51,662 nt of DNA from Seminavis robusta (taxonomy: Eukaryota; Bacillariophyta; Bacillariophyceae; Naviculales; Naviculaceae), in NCBI GenBank assembly GCA_903772945.1, contig CAICTM010000711.1:1-51662 (forward strand). Direction: 5' to 3'. This document shows, piece after piece, positions 31,201 through 40,910 of this stretch (within the stretch, counting starts at the first letter, position 1; each line of letters begins with the position of its first letter). The notes below the pieces were generated by a model. It worked only from the letters and a program-made list of their open reading frames with translations. It did no database searches and was not told the DNA's origin. The translations under genes were made by a program, and so were the position numbers.

Positions 31201-31395
31201 CCATCATTGGCCTCATTCATTACGCGGAACAAATCAAGGTTCTACTTTTCACATCGCTTTCTCTACTGTCCGATCAAAGATGTAATGTTGCTGTTGAACA
31301 AACAAGAAGTGTCATCAGAACTACGATATTACCAACAGGTCAGGCTTATCTTGAGAACCAGGCGCTCCACTATCTGTGTCGAAACAAAGATCTAG
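28279..31395 (+). CDS. Helitron-like replication-initiator region (N-terminal segment)
   Basis: The 1038-codon segment has Cys pairs near the N-terminus (CSVCDE, CCKGCHGK). A DUF6570-like stretch follows (ANSNFVGCAPDILKELTEVE corresponds to its usual pattern, with the first residue differing). Then comes the Helitron_like_N core with TVFLTVSFDD, LHFDMLFDILCEEV and, at about residue 640, SVHTHLTVWI. The H-T-H there takes the place of the HUH metal-binding pair of rolling-circle nucleases. I do not see the expected catalytic Tyr motif clearly. A Cys/His cluster follows (SCHVKGCFKC, AHTCGPAPKCECRYRLP), typical of the segment before the helicase. The frame ends at 31395, but the protein pattern continues in another frame from about 31340. 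The true start may be the ATG 20 codons downstream (MFESSS), because the first residues look atypical. Confidence 0.75.
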   Translation: MCSSTCSASWGFLFFLAAASMFESSSNFEPFEIIGNVKTVECVQANINRRYDNLMMMDPWTKTFTPYVCSVCDETIMHENNVEWLFFDQLKKVQEHLRWDKVFQDHPEYRCEAVEDCYRFRDPPARVLKGCRRWLGELALSPRGVYGKRRNGRKWGISCCKGCHGKLKKEKPETPLYAIVNSNFVGCAPDILKELTEVEIAFITPVKSYGYCFSYVGGRMKTLKGIMTFMRVDYNVIGRATAHLEAMGLNKNVVILLSGKMTPDQKKKATRSIRTDKIMAAVEWLVQNNRSWNHVDLDAYRRELEGVTPVIVDRSKEVESENSNVEQHELFSCYFPDGLATETNGGFDNMSEFKTFVQEMQEKGFDLQLQHDPTKAFLQGTDSDALIQSCLLNFPYGVGSMKDFRLMEDGCWRNWTNTEDFLAHFCQLSQPEFHSPMFQLVVYSIGTKIRLFKRARLQLKGKFSAKAIAEGLDGDDVSRAISSRRAGNYQAGSTSSKCILNAVNAISKALPHTNEAAKLARGTAESMNHYFGTGTVFLTVSFDDENSVLMEVLSGKEVEGPDGDWEDASEEILQERSKERRQLRLDFPALGALHFDMLFDILCEEVIGWDRHNNCATEEPGLFGEVLAMAAAFEEQGRKSVHTHLTVWIKNFFKLQEGVLCAARSQRKEMSDKCLSRYHERMATTEMFPTDTRTLLDLSDHACKVSKSFRDPPVVVSDQVLRYLRHKKGYNAVSGKFAYCDHCGFEFTYEDLLTGYLRQCEGMNGSGTTGDEGNIVPKPRMQARVVDFQKSIGATVSETPTVIINALYQHHTSCHVKGCFKCNKLGRAHTCGPAPKCECRYRLPDRPRSESRVVAVNTETKWFDWTGGSRKQPIVEFQPKRNAYDLFQNQSCKAISESKFACNSNVSLITVGPLSMYQMKYQHKSTQQDDTAEYATVERAIKSLNGRVYEDDDKEALRRICRAAFAHNKSNIIGPSLASFITRNKSRFYFSHRFLYCPIKDVMLLLNKQEVSSELRYYQQVRLILRTRRSTICVETKI

Positions 31396-31400
31396 AGAAT

Positions 31401-32813
31401 GTGTCAGTGAAGCGGTTTTACGAGCTTTACGAGGAACGACCAATGAAGAGTGTCCACAGGCGGAAGCGTCAGCGAACTGATGAGGAGAAATGGCCTTTTA
31501 TGGCTGACACTGGGCATTTCGTGCATCCATCAGCGATCAAAGAAAACGACGGGGTGTTAACTGGTGAAACTTCAGCGGGAGTAATTTTGAGGAAAGAAGA
31601 AGCATTGGTTCGGGTTCCACAATGGGCCTTCTCAGATGCAGGCGGTTTTGGTGCGAATATCCTGACGTGTCCTACTGGCAAACTGAACCAGGCAATGGAT
31701 ACTTATGCGGAAGTGCTGTTGGCTTTGTACTTGCCGCATCGATGTTTGGCTGATTTAAAGAAGTCCGTACCCCAGACCAACTTTGCTTTCGCTGAAAGAC
31801 TTCGTGAAGTGTATGAATACGATGTTCTGAGAAAAGCGAATAACGAAGAACTCGTCGTCTTCTCAGAAAGGAACCTGTCATTCATCCAGAACATTCAAGA
31901 CACCGCTTTCAACAACCCGAGGTATAAGGTGAAAGAGGATGATCTTCAACGAGTCACTAAGCCCTATAGACCGGAAAATTGGGAGGAGAACATGTACGAA
32001 AACGAATCTGATGATGAGCACGAACATGAGGAAGATGATCTGATTCAAAAGGTTTACGAGGATTGGATACGTGATCTTGAGAGCCAGGGCACAACAGATT
32101 CAAACCGGGACTTTCTGGCAAGCACATTTGATGGTCTTAGTTTTACGGCTATACGTCACAATGGAAGCGACAACGCAGGATATAACGTGCAGTTACCCAT
32201 TCCTGAGAATTCGTTAGACGAAGACGAATTTGTTACCATAAGTGTTGACTTTCACACGACTGGCACTACAAAGAGAAGCACAGTGGAACCGCCTACACCT
32301 CGATATCACAAGATCATTGAAGTTCTACTTAACAAACGGGAGTGCATCCAAAGGGCAAATGTATTTAAGTACAATCCGCAGGTTGAAGTGTCGCAGGCGA
32401 ATGGAAGCGTGAGAAGTATAAGTGACTGGGCAACGGCTGCCAATCTGGACGACAAGCAGAGAAGGGCTTTCGAGTGTATCATTGCAGCCTTCTTGTTGAC
32501 ATTTTATGAGGAAGCTGAAAAGGCGGACTTAGAGGATGGAGTCCCGGATATGGGGTTGAAGGCAAAAGTCCGACTTTCTCGTAAAAACCTTTTGATTTTG
32601 AAGGGAAGTCGTGGCACCCAACTGATTCTTCTTCTACATGGGCCTGGAGGAAGTGGGAAGACTACCGTAATTGACTTAGTCATGGCCTATGGCAAAGAAT
32701 TCTGCAGTTTGATTGATCATCCATTTAACGACCGAACCATTGTTGTCACTGCTATGTCGGGGTTGCTGCTACAATACTACATGGGGAAACAACGCATTCA
32801 GCTGTGGGATTGA
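31401..32813 (+). CDS. PIF1-like helicase, linker and Walker A segment (frameshifted fragment)
   Basis: The segment continues the Helitron-like protein. Just upstream the same frame reads YLENQALHYLCRN, which joins onto the previous segment. It carries an acidic linker (ENESDDEHEHEEDD) and then helicase motif I, LLLHGPGGSGKTTVIDL. It continues to TAMSG, where the PIF1 motif Ia would read on in another frame after one missing G at 32759-32762. The frame stops 18 codons later at 32813. The helicase would use ATP to unwind DNA during element transposition. As it stands this fragment lacks motifs II to VI and is not functional alone. Confidence 0.7.
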   Translation: MSVKRFYELYEERPMKSVHRRKRQRTDEEKWPFMADTGHFVHPSAIKENDGVLTGETSAGVILRKEEALVRVPQWAFSDAGGFGANILTCPTGKLNQAMDTYAEVLLALYLPHRCLADLKKSVPQTNFAFAERLREVYEYDVLRKANNEELVVFSERNLSFIQNIQDTAFNNPRYKVKEDDLQRVTKPYRPENWEENMYENESDDEHEHEEDDLIQKVYEDWIRDLESQGTTDSNRDFLASTFDGLSFTAIRHNGSDNAGYNVQLPIPENSLDEDEFVTISVDFHTTGTTKRSTVEPPTPRYHKIIEVLLNKRECIQRANVFKYNPQVEVSQANGSVRSISDWATAANLDDKQRRAFECIIAAFLLTFYEEAEKADLEDGVPDMGLKAKVRLSRKNLLILKGSRGTQLILLLHGPGGSGKTTVIDLVMAYGKEFCSLIDHPFNDRTIVVTAMSGLLLQYYMGKQRIQLWD

Positions 32814-33427
32814 ACAGAACTCGGGAAAGTGTGGCGAAGAACTTGGTAGAAGAATGGAGTGACGCACGGATGCTTATCATCGACGAAATTTCATTCGCGG
32901 GGGAACTTGACTTAGTGAAGATATTCCACTACACCAAGACCTTGATGCAAGACGAATACCAACCATTTGGGGGACTTAACTTGGTGTTCGCGGGGGACTA
33001 CTCTCAACTTGAACCAGTGGGACGCCCCCCAATTTACAATCTTCAGCACACCATTCCTGAATTTCATGACTCTCTGAATTCATTTATTGAGTTAGATGGA
33101 ATGCACCGCTTCAAAGACGATCCTGAATGGGGGCAACGCTGTTTAAGATTCCGTGAAGGGCGACCAACAGAAGAAGATATTGAGACCATCAATGACGCCT
33201 GCATGGTTGGCCCAACCCATGTTCCACCAGAGAACATTCAAGTTGCTACTTATCTGAATCGAGATCGAGATGCCATTAACTCAGCTATCTTCGAAGAATT
33301 TTGCGGGAAGAACAAACCTGCTGATGATTCCGTGCTGATGGATGCAGTACTCATTTTCATGGACGATCTTCAAATGGCCAATCAAGCAGGGACACTGGTT
33401 CCTGTTAAGAGCAATTCGGTTTTTTAA
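32804..33427 (+). CDS. PIF1-like helicase, motifs II and III segment (frameshifted fragment)
   Basis: The frame opens upstream with GVAATILHGETTHSAVGL, the PIF1 signature after motif Ia. It then has Walker B MLIIDEISF and motif III LNLVFAGDYSQLEPV. A region with ELDGMHRF and VATYLNRDRDAIN follows. The stop at 33427 is caused by a six-T run at 33420-33425, where five T would keep the frame. No independent start codon is likely. Confidence 0.7.
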   Translation: MGLNRTRESVAKNLVEEWSDARMLIIDEISFAGELDLVKIFHYTKTLMQDEYQPFGGLNLVFAGDYSQLEPVGRPPIYNLQHTIPEFHDSLNSFIELDGMHRFKDDPEWGQRCLRFREGRPTEEDIETINDACMVGPTHVPPENIQVATYLNRDRDAINSAIFEEFCGKNKPADDSVLMDAVLIFMDDLQMANQAGTLVPVKSNSVF

Positions 33428-33429
33428 AA

Positions 33430-34111
33430 AGCACTTCTTTTCAACATGTGGAGAAGACTCGTTAAAACCCGGTTCGGACTCACGAAAACGTGTTAATCCT
33501 GCTTTGAAGTTATATAAGGGATGTCCTGTAATGTTTACAGAGAACCCGAATGTTCCGAATGGAGAAGCCAATGGATCTCGGCTTTTTGTGAGAAAGGTGA
33601 ATGTGAGGCATGGTTGCACCCCCATGGTTATTCAACTCGACAACGGCTGCAAGATTCGGGCTTTTTTCTCGGGTCAAGTCAAATCTATCCTTGTGGAACA
33701 TGAAATGGAGACTATTATGCCACGTACTTTTTATGTAACGGAGCAAGACTACACTTTCACTACCAGATGGTTTTATGACGGAGAAGTTGTACACACCAAG
33801 ATGAAGGTAAGCAGTTCCCGATTATCAGCAATTCTGCCACAACTGGACACAAATTACAAGGGATATACTGAGTGTGGTTATTGGTACATTCATGGCGATT
33901 CTGTCAAAACTGGGCTTAGTGGTGTTATCAAGGGTGCGAACCATGAGTGGTTTTTCTTATTGAAGAAGCTGGATTGGGATCCAAAGAACTTGCCATGCCA
34001 CAACGAATGAGAGACATGCTTGCAAGATTTAAGGATACTATTGGGCTTTCTGTCCTAGGAGAAGATCAATACGATGAAATGTTCCAGCAAGAAGACGGGT
34101 TCTTGTTATAA
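33430..34111 (+). CDS. PIF1-like helicase C-terminal segment (frameshifted fragment)
   Basis: After the T-run the frame reads FKKHFFSTCG and then NPALKLYKGCPVMFTENP, the C-terminal helicase block in which PIF1-like proteins have KGxxVMxxxN. Further on are NGSRLFVRKV and SILVEHEMETI. The frame ends at 34010. A second one-base change near 33985 would extend it in another frame (MPQRMRDMLARFKD to EDGFLL) to the stop at 34109-34111. It is decayed or mis-assembled. Confidence 0.6.
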
Positions 34112-34970
34112 GTATAAACGGTAGGGATATAGGGTAAATTAATCTATATATAAAAACTTCTATTACTACAACTACCTTTCTGAGATTCGCATTGCACCTC
34201 GTACGTCATTCAATGTCAGTCATTGAAAAAAGATCAAGCGTCCAATCAAATCACAGGCGACCCCGAAAAATTAGGAGCCAACTTTTAAAATGTGAAGAAC
34301 GCAAGGCGACTTTCATGTGCATGTACATGCGTTGACTGTATCCCGTCAATACAATACTAGTCGAATACGTAGACTTCTACAGGGCCTTCTAAGTAATGCG
34401 CGCCGGGTATAATTCAAACCTCTGCCCCCATCGGTACCATTACCCCTAAAGCAAATCGTCTCCAGGAGACGAAATTAATCTCACTGTGGTCCGCTGAGAA
34501 CAGAGCAATCGTTCCCTTTAATTCCTAGGCTACCGGTACATGCGAGATGTGTCTTTCTTCATTCAATGACTTATAGACCGGTTATTGTGAAACCTTCTTG
34601 TGACTTGTGAATGAGATGCAATAATGGGTGCAACGTGGGCCTTTCAGTACACGATCCCCATAGTACATAGTAGTACACTGCCGGGTCAGGCAAGAACGGT
34701 GGTCCAAACTCAATTAACAGGCAGTGCATGCATTGTGCAGGCTTGTGTAGCGGAAGTTGCCAGCGTCCCAGCCAAGGCAAGTTCACAACTTCACACAGCA
34801 ACAAAACAACGATTAACTTCGCATCTGTCTTTTGGTGCTTCTATCTTGTCACAAATAATGTTTCAATTTGGATACCCTTGTTTGCATTCCTCTCAACCAT
34901 TATCCAGCCCTACCCAAGCGATTCCATTCTTTTATTTTAAAACCCGATAATCAACAACTACACTACCACC
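34112..34970. other. Intergenic; no gene seen
   Basis: This stretch is AT-rich just after the Helitron-like gene. A perfect inverted repeat tcgtctcc-a-ggagacga lies at 34456-34472, and taccggtac at 34531-34539. I see no supported gene. Confidence 0.4.
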
Positions 34971-35675
34971 ATGCCACCTCTGCCACAACGAGTCGCATCG
35001 TATGACGCCCGGTCTCCCATGTCGGTGACAGATCTGTTTTCTGGAGGCCTGACAGGGTTCGGGGGGGATGAAGTCTACGAGCCACGACGAAACGTCAAGC
35101 GCAACATGAGTTTTGAAATGAAGCGAGCCGTGGAATCTTTGGAATATTCGGATGCTGACTTGGAACTGTTGGCGGGAGATTCACGACAATTTGAAGTTCT
35201 CAAACAATCGCTGCGGAAAAAGGGTGCCGTGACCAATGAGGTATTAAAACAAAAACTTCCTCTCTACCTCAAGTACAAAAAGGACCGACTGGCGAAATCG
35301 CATCCTGAAGTAGCCGAAGCCCTGCGGCAGTTGCCAGGAAGGAGTCGATCGGGAGGATTGACACCCGTGGCGCGGGTGGAACGACAGAGTCTCCGAAAAC
35401 CGGTCAACCGAGTCTTGTCCGCCAAGGAAAAGGCAGATGCGGGGGGGTCACCAGATCCGACTACGGCTGCGGGAACCGTGTTGGGAAGGATTCTGAGACC
35501 AAAGGCTCGTGGTGCTGGTGGTGGCATGCGCGGAACTCTTGGCCGTTCCAGCTCTGGAACGTCGCCACGGTTGACTGCCAGTGCACCGGGAGGAACACCC
35601 ACGAGGGCCACACCCACGAGGGCCAGTTCCTTCTCGGATGCCGCTACTGCCCTGCTACGCACCACAACTTACTAG
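34971..35675 (+). CDS. Basic Ser/Gly/Thr-rich protein, unknown function
   Basis: The 234 residues are in one exon. The N-terminus is MPPLPQRVASYDARSPMSVT. A charged, likely helical middle (SFEMKRAVESLEYSDADLEL, VLKQKLPLYLKYKKDRLAKS) precedes a disordered C-terminus with ARGAGGGMRGTLGRSSSG and duplicated TPTRA. There is no signal peptide or membrane span. I do not recognise the family. The tail is strongly basic, so nucleic-acid binding or a nuclear location is possible. The ATG has a good context (accaccATG). Confidence 0.6.
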   Translation: MPPLPQRVASYDARSPMSVTDLFSGGLTGFGGDEVYEPRRNVKRNMSFEMKRAVESLEYSDADLELLAGDSRQFEVLKQSLRKKGAVTNEVLKQKLPLYLKYKKDRLAKSHPEVAEALRQLPGRSRSGGLTPVARVERQSLRKPVNRVLSAKEKADAGGSPDPTTAAGTVLGRILRPKARGAGGGMRGTLGRSSSGTSPRLTASAPGGTPTRATPTRASSFSDAATALLRTTTY

Positions 35676-36721
35676 GTCGGCGTCTTACCATTGTTTGTGT
35701 TCTGTTACCCCCTCCCCTGGCTTGCGAGCTTCAGTTGTAAATTAGTCCATCCAATACACATTCGGTACATGTAGTTGCAAGTTTTCTTGCATGAAATAGC
35801 TGGTCTCTATCACATGAGATGGTACTGAACCAATCCAGACGTCCCGCGTTGTTCGTGGTGTCAGTTTTCGTGATGATTCGTTGCGGGCTAAAGGGAAAGG
35901 TTTCCTTCCTTTTAACGCTGGCTAGCTGATGCAACTTGATTGCTCCGAAGACCTATTCAGCAAGGTACATGTAGGACAGTAGGATCTGGTAAAGTTACGA
36001 GGGGTTTCGGTTACTGCAAACACTTTCTCTGCACCTCCATGGAACGTCACCCATTGCTTTACAACCTTTCTCCCAACAACCCGGCTTTTGCCGGGTAACA
36101 TCTTTGCATTCGCCTTCGATCGATGATAGCTGGGTTGAGGCGCTGCTGGTACCGGTATTGTGCTCCTGGCTGTAGTTTAGGTTTAGGTGGTCGGATCCAG
36201 CTGCAAGAAAAATGAAGTGATGCCTAATCTAGTGTGGGGTGCTGCATATATATGTTTGTTGTAAGCCTTGCCGCGTTGTTACCGGACAAGCTAACGCGAG
36301 CTACAAGAAAGAACACGAATCACAACAGCGCACTATCAATCAAATGCAGCTGAAGTGAGAGTGCACACCAGATGGTTGCCGAGTCGAGGCTCTAGTTATA
36401 GTGCTGGTACTGGGCTCCAGGCAGTAAGAAGCTCCAGGTTCCGGGCTGCCCGCATGCAAAGAAACTTCCTAGGTCAGGGCTTCATCGTCCTCTATCAACG
36501 TCCTCGTCGTGCTTCCCACTTGCCTTGGATGCGGTGATTGCCAAAGAGTGTTCTTGTTCTCAGCACTAATGGTTGGATTGAAGCTGCCAAACCCCAGGGT
36601 CCGGAGCGACATGCTTGATCAATTAAGAATGTCCATCATCTATGCTTGTTTACTCTATTTTTCTACTATCACGCAATGTTGTGTTCTTGCCTTCATTGGC
36701 CACAGGTGCAAGGGAGCAAGA
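35676..36721. other. Intergenic; one strong hairpin at 36079-36096
   Basis: No gene is supported. The hairpin acccggc-tttt-gccgggt (seven-base stem, four-T loop) is followed by aacatc, not a T run. gtaccggta lies at 36149-36157. Confidence 0.4.
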
Positions 36722-37453
36722 CTAGAAGATATCAATGTCCTCCAACAGCATGGCGCCAAATCGACCACTGTGTTCAAAGAGTATGTTTCCACCATGAACG
36801 ACCTCTCGGGTTGCTTCATCAAGCTCGTACTCGGTCATGTCGATCACCGCCACCCCACCAGTGCCCCTTCCAAGAATGTTGTGCACTGCAAGCTGGTAGG
36901 GTCCCGGTGCCACTCCTACAGCTAGCTCCGTGACAGCGCCTGCCTCTGTCACTTCACCATAGTCAGACCAGAGAACCTGAAATCCTGTCCTCTTGTTAGT
37001 CAAGGACCAGGCCACATCCTTTGCATCTTGATTGTACGTGACAGTAACTGCAACTGATCTAGTTCCACTGCCATATTATTCTTTGCCATTCCCTTGATCG
37101 TCGGTACTGCTGCGTTCTTGGATGTCATTGATGCTGCCTCCAGTTCCGGTTTCGGGCAGCACCACTGCTGGAGAGCTAGTTGCTGGAACGGACTTGCATT
37201 CCCAATTGCAGGCACGGAAGCTAAAGACTGCGGCTGAATTGGGTGGGCAAGGACCATGGATAGGGTTTGTAACAGGATCATAGGCACAGTTGCTGTTTGA
37301 TTTCTTTGCTCGCCGTGCAACAGAAGGAGGCTGAGGCTGTTGCACTCCACGCAGTCCCTTCTTCAGAGAAGCTGTCTCCGAAGCAGATACATGGCTGGAT
37401 GCTGTGACCCAAATCATAGCAAATGCAACTGCGATAGTTGAAGAAACCTTCAT
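36722..37453 (-). CDS. Small secreted protein with internal stop or mini-intron
   Basis: The frame starts with a signal peptide (MKVSSTIAVAFAMIWVTASSH, positions 1-21). It continues through a Cys-containing part (CAYDPVTNPIHGPCPPN, FRACNWECK) to an in-frame TAA at 37076-37078. The same frame then continues open for 117 codons with clear protein character (SVAVTVTYNQDAKDVAWSL, VLWSDYGEVTEAGAV, VAPGPYQLAVHNILGRGTGG, HSGRFGAMLLEDIDIF). Either the stop is real and the gene is broken, or it lies inside a 54-base intron (37107 to 37054, GTACCG..ATCAG, frame-preserving). The second half looks like a beta-sandwich domain. It would be secreted or go to the cell wall. The family is unknown to me. Confidence 0.6.
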
Positions 37454-38202
37454 GGTTGTTTAGATTTGTTGTTGTGCTTTTAGTTTGCTTTGTGTTTGTT
37501 TTGTGAGCTCCAATGTTTGGATCCTATGCACACCAGGAGTTCTTGTACGACAGGAGGTAGAAAGCTGCCATGTTGAGCTTTGGTCACCGTTCGCGGTGTA
37601 ACCGGCAACAACGGATAAATGCTTTCTCGCCTAAAGCCGTGCCACGGCATCCAGAACGATCTCGCATGACATCGAGAGGGCACATATGAATGAATGAAAT
37701 GATAACTTGGATCCAGAGGCTGGTTGCTCAGGATGAGGCATTGTAGCCCGCTCCCACGCCCTCTGATGCATGGCTTTGGTTTAGACACGCGCAACGGGTT
37801 GCAACGATCTGAGCCATGGCGCGGCGTCTTCGAAGAGACGAGCATGCAAGGTGACAAACCCAGTATCATTCCGCTCTGCTGGGTTTAATGGCAACCAGAT
37901 CGAAGCACCACCCACGTCATTGGCACCAATGAGAGCTCACCCGTCAGTCCGAGTACTGTACAAGATACAGCTGTACCGGTGGCTTGGATAGCTGCAGATC
38001 TCCAAAAGCCGAAGAATTGACGCCGAAGACGCATATTCTTCTGCAAGGGAGGTCTCTGATGGTCAGGAAAGGTTCTTGCATCTCGTCCCTGCCTGAAGAG
38101 TGCTTGCAAGCTGAGAAAGCTAAATAGAGAATTGAAAGGAAGTGATTGCAAGTCCGACTTCAGAGAAAGCTGTCAGATTCCGGAACGGCTATTCACAGAA
38201 TC
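37454..38202. other. Divergent intergenic region; no gene seen
   Basis: It separates the leftward secreted gene from the rightward bestrophin. gtaccggt lies at 37973-37980. I see no other feature. Confidence 0.4.
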
Positions 38203-39819
38203 ATGAAGAAGTGGTCATCGTCAACCTCATTGTGCCTGTGTTTGTCGACATTGTTGTTGTCCTCGTTTCTCGGAAATGGGAACAATGGAAGCACCTTTGT
38301 GGTAGCATTCCAGCATCTCCCCCTGCATTCCAAAGCCACTGCCACCAGCAGGGCCACCTCTCATCCTGTGCTGCCGAGACCAGCTGCTACCAGGAAGACC
38401 GATGCAGCTACAAAAAAGTCATCATCAACGTCATTACGTTCTGTTGGCGAGAACAAAGATCAGTGCAACGTCCCATATGAAGGTGATAATTGCAAGTACG
38501 ATTATGATGACCTGTTAGATTCAGGCCTCGAGCAGAATCGGCTCGGGAGCATGTACACTCGATTCGATCACGACAATTGGCTGCAGCATCGTGCCAGTGA
38601 TCGATTCTTTCGCAACTTGTTCCAAAGTCTGTCCAACTATCCCATATTCCAAAGCCTGTTGGACGAAGTGGGCTTGTTGGTGGCTCTTTCCGTGGGAATC
38701 ATTGTTTGGAACGCCTTGTTCGTCTACGGATACACAGATTTCAACGGCATCTATCACGAATCGCCCATCGCGGCAATGGAAGATCCTGCTTTTCCTTGGG
38801 ACGTCTTCAAGAACTGCAAGTTGGAACTACCGATTGATCCATTTTTGATAAGCGGTGGTCCGCTGGGTCTGTTGCTGGTCTTTCGAAATGATGCCTCATT
38901 CCAAAGGTACAATGAGGGCTTCCATCACATCGAAAAGATTATGAGCAACTTTCAGAATATGCTGCTGATGGCGTCCACTGCCATTGGAAGTGGAGGCGGA
39001 GACAGTGGCAAAGTCCCGACCAAAGAGGCCCAAATCACCATGGTCAAGGATTTGGGTGGTACGTCTTTTTCATTGATTCGGACATTGCAACACGAGTTGT
39101 CAGGGAAGTTTGATTCCGTCGCAAAGTACGAGAATGACATCCTGAGCTCCTACAACACTTTTGCATCTCCTCAATCTTCTGGTGGTGCGCAAAACTTGCT
39201 CTCATCCAAGAAAAAGCTCTTCCGGGCGCAGTACGACATCCACCAGGCAATTGAACCAATGACACCCTACATCTCCAGTAAGTCGAAAAACTTGAGTGTC
39301 ATCTACATCACTACGCCCTCATGATGACTTGAGTGTCATCTACATCACTACGCCCTCATGATGACAGCATTCTCACATATCGCTTCTTCGTGCATCCCAG
39401 TATTGGACAAAAGGACTTTGATCAATACAGTCAACGACGTTGCATTGCAATGCGCCGAAAGCGAGCGCATATACACCACGCCCATCCCATTGCTGTACAC
39501 GCGCCACACGCTCAAGTTTCTCACTGTATGGATGTCGTTGATGCCGTTTGCGCTTTATGATGTCTTTGAAAGATCGTGGAATCACTTCCTGATGATTCCC
39601 TGTATAGCTGTTTTGACGTTCCTTTTCTTCGGTATCGAAGAAATCGCCGTCTACCTGGAGGAACCATTCAGCATATTGCCATTGGACGAAATGGTCGAAG
39701 AAGTGTACGATTCGATAGAAGACGTCACGGAATGGATGGCCGACGGTGAAACTGGAATGAAAGAAGTAAATGGCAAGTTGGACGGAAGCACCAAAACAAC
39801 CAACGTTGAGGTCGCATGA
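38203..39819 (+). CDS. Bestrophin-family anion channel with plastid-type presequence (two exons)
   Basis: Exon 1 is 38203-39277 and exon 2 39368-39819, with intron 39278-39367 (GTAAGT..CAG); the spliced product is 508 residues. The first ATG gives MKKWSSSTSLCLCLSTLLLS, a signal peptide, then FVVAF|QHLP, similar to the ASAFAP site of diatom plastid proteins. A Ser/Thr/Lys-rich transit-like stretch follows. The bestrophin core has HDNWLQHRASDRFF, a first TM (LLVALSVGIIVWNALFVYGY), GGPLGLLLVFRNDASFQRYNEG, and in exon 2 CAESERIYTTPIPLLYTRHT, SLMPFAL and FGIEEIAVYLEEPFSILPL. It would conduct chloride or bicarbonate. Thylakoid bestrophins feeding bicarbonate to RuBisCO are known in green algae. The plastid or thylakoid location here is inferred from the presequence. 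Confidence 0.85.
39291..39364 (+). repeat. Perfect 37-base tandem repeat inside bestrophin intron
   Basis: cttgagtgtcatctacatc and the 18 following bases occur twice, 39291-39327 and 39328-39364, without a mismatch. With one copy the intron would be 53 bases instead of 90. The repeat ends three bases before the acceptor AG. Confidence 0.9.
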
Positions 39820-40910
39820 TTTGCGCTGCAAGCAAGATAATACACAACAATCGCAAGGAACAATATGACAAAGAATGAGAAATGTTGGCTCTGCAACGTA
39901 GCAGGTGCATCCGTCTTCCTATAATGTAGTTTTAAGAGTATGCCCAGCCCCGACGAGGAGTTGGAGACAAGCAGTACCAACCTTGACTTATTTGTAGGCG
40001 AGTCTCCTTCACGGGGTTGATTTATTTGAAAGGGTGTTGTGCAGAGGAAGCTCCGTATATTCAAACCACCGCCTCATGAGTACCATGTATCCAATTCCAG
40101 TCACAGCATGGTAGGCCAGCAGCAATGCAAACGAAATACATGTACAAGAATGCCACAATGCCTTCTTGTTGTGGCCGTGGCAGGTCAAGTGATTCCAAGA
40201 CATATTTTGGTGTATACGAAGATTATCACACAGCATTAATAGCATAGCTTCCCGACCCTTTCCGCCTCCTTGATCTTCTTCAGTCTCTTCCTCGCGTGGT
40301 CCCAGGACTCGGTGTCCACAAGCTTTTCAAAAAGTGGGCATCTGCGCGGAGATCTGTTGCTTGGTACCGTGAAGTAAACCGACTCAGGCAAAAGCTGTTG
40401 CTTATAGAAGTTACCGCTGTCTCTCTAGACTCATTCGGATTGTTGGATCGCTACGAGCAACACTCTCGTTCTATGCCATAAAGATTCCCCACAGATACCT
40501 TTACCGTACCTGTACCGGTGGGTTGTAGCGGTCTTTTGGGGCTTCTTGGATGACGCAATCACGAGCGGAACGAGGTTTTCTCATTTTTGAAAAGAAAAGA
40601 ATGGAAGATTTAAAGGTCCGGTTTTCTGTGCCAGCTCACTGTTTAACCCTGAAACCTGAAACAGCCTCGTCAGCCGTCACTGCAAACGGTGAAGAGAATG
40701 AGCTCAAAGTGCGAGAAGGGACTTCAACATTCACCCGCGTACCACGCAAGAGGAAGAAACTTTTTAGCAGCCATTGAGAACATTCGGGCCACAGTTTACC
40801 CGTAGTATGGCCCCGATCCCAGCACCTGTAGGCAAGTTGGCTGTTCTGTGCTAACAGCGGATTGTACCAACAGTAGAGAGATCGAGCGCCCCCAACAGAA
40901 CTGTGCATCA
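39820..40910. other. Intergenic; no supported gene
   Basis: An open frame at 40550-40777 has no recognisable domain and I do not call it. gtaccggt occurs at 40513-40520. Confidence 0.35.

Larger units (their letters stand above)
28279..34111 (+). mobile_element. Helitron-like element coding region (Rep-like plus PIF1 helicase), frameshifted
   Basis: Four consecutive frames together read as one Helitron-type polyprotein: a DUF6570-like and Helitron_like_N region, a Cys-rich segment, and a superfamily 1 PIF1-type helicase. One-base frame changes occur near 31335, at 32759-32762 (GGGG), at 33420-33425 (six T) and near 33985. Helitrons move by rolling-circle replication. The TC and CTRR ends with hairpin were not located, so the element limits are unknown. 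Confidence 0.75.

Noticed and set aside
36079..36096. Bacterial-type terminator hairpin
   Set aside because: There is a strong stem but no following T run, no gene ends next to it, and the genome is eukaryotic.
36509..36925. Rightward frames opposite the secreted protein
   Set aside because: They overlap the better-supported leftward frame and show no domain or signal peptide.
40550..40777. 75-codon frame before the LIM gene
   Set aside because: It is short, has no domain, splice or homology support, and no paralogue in the window.
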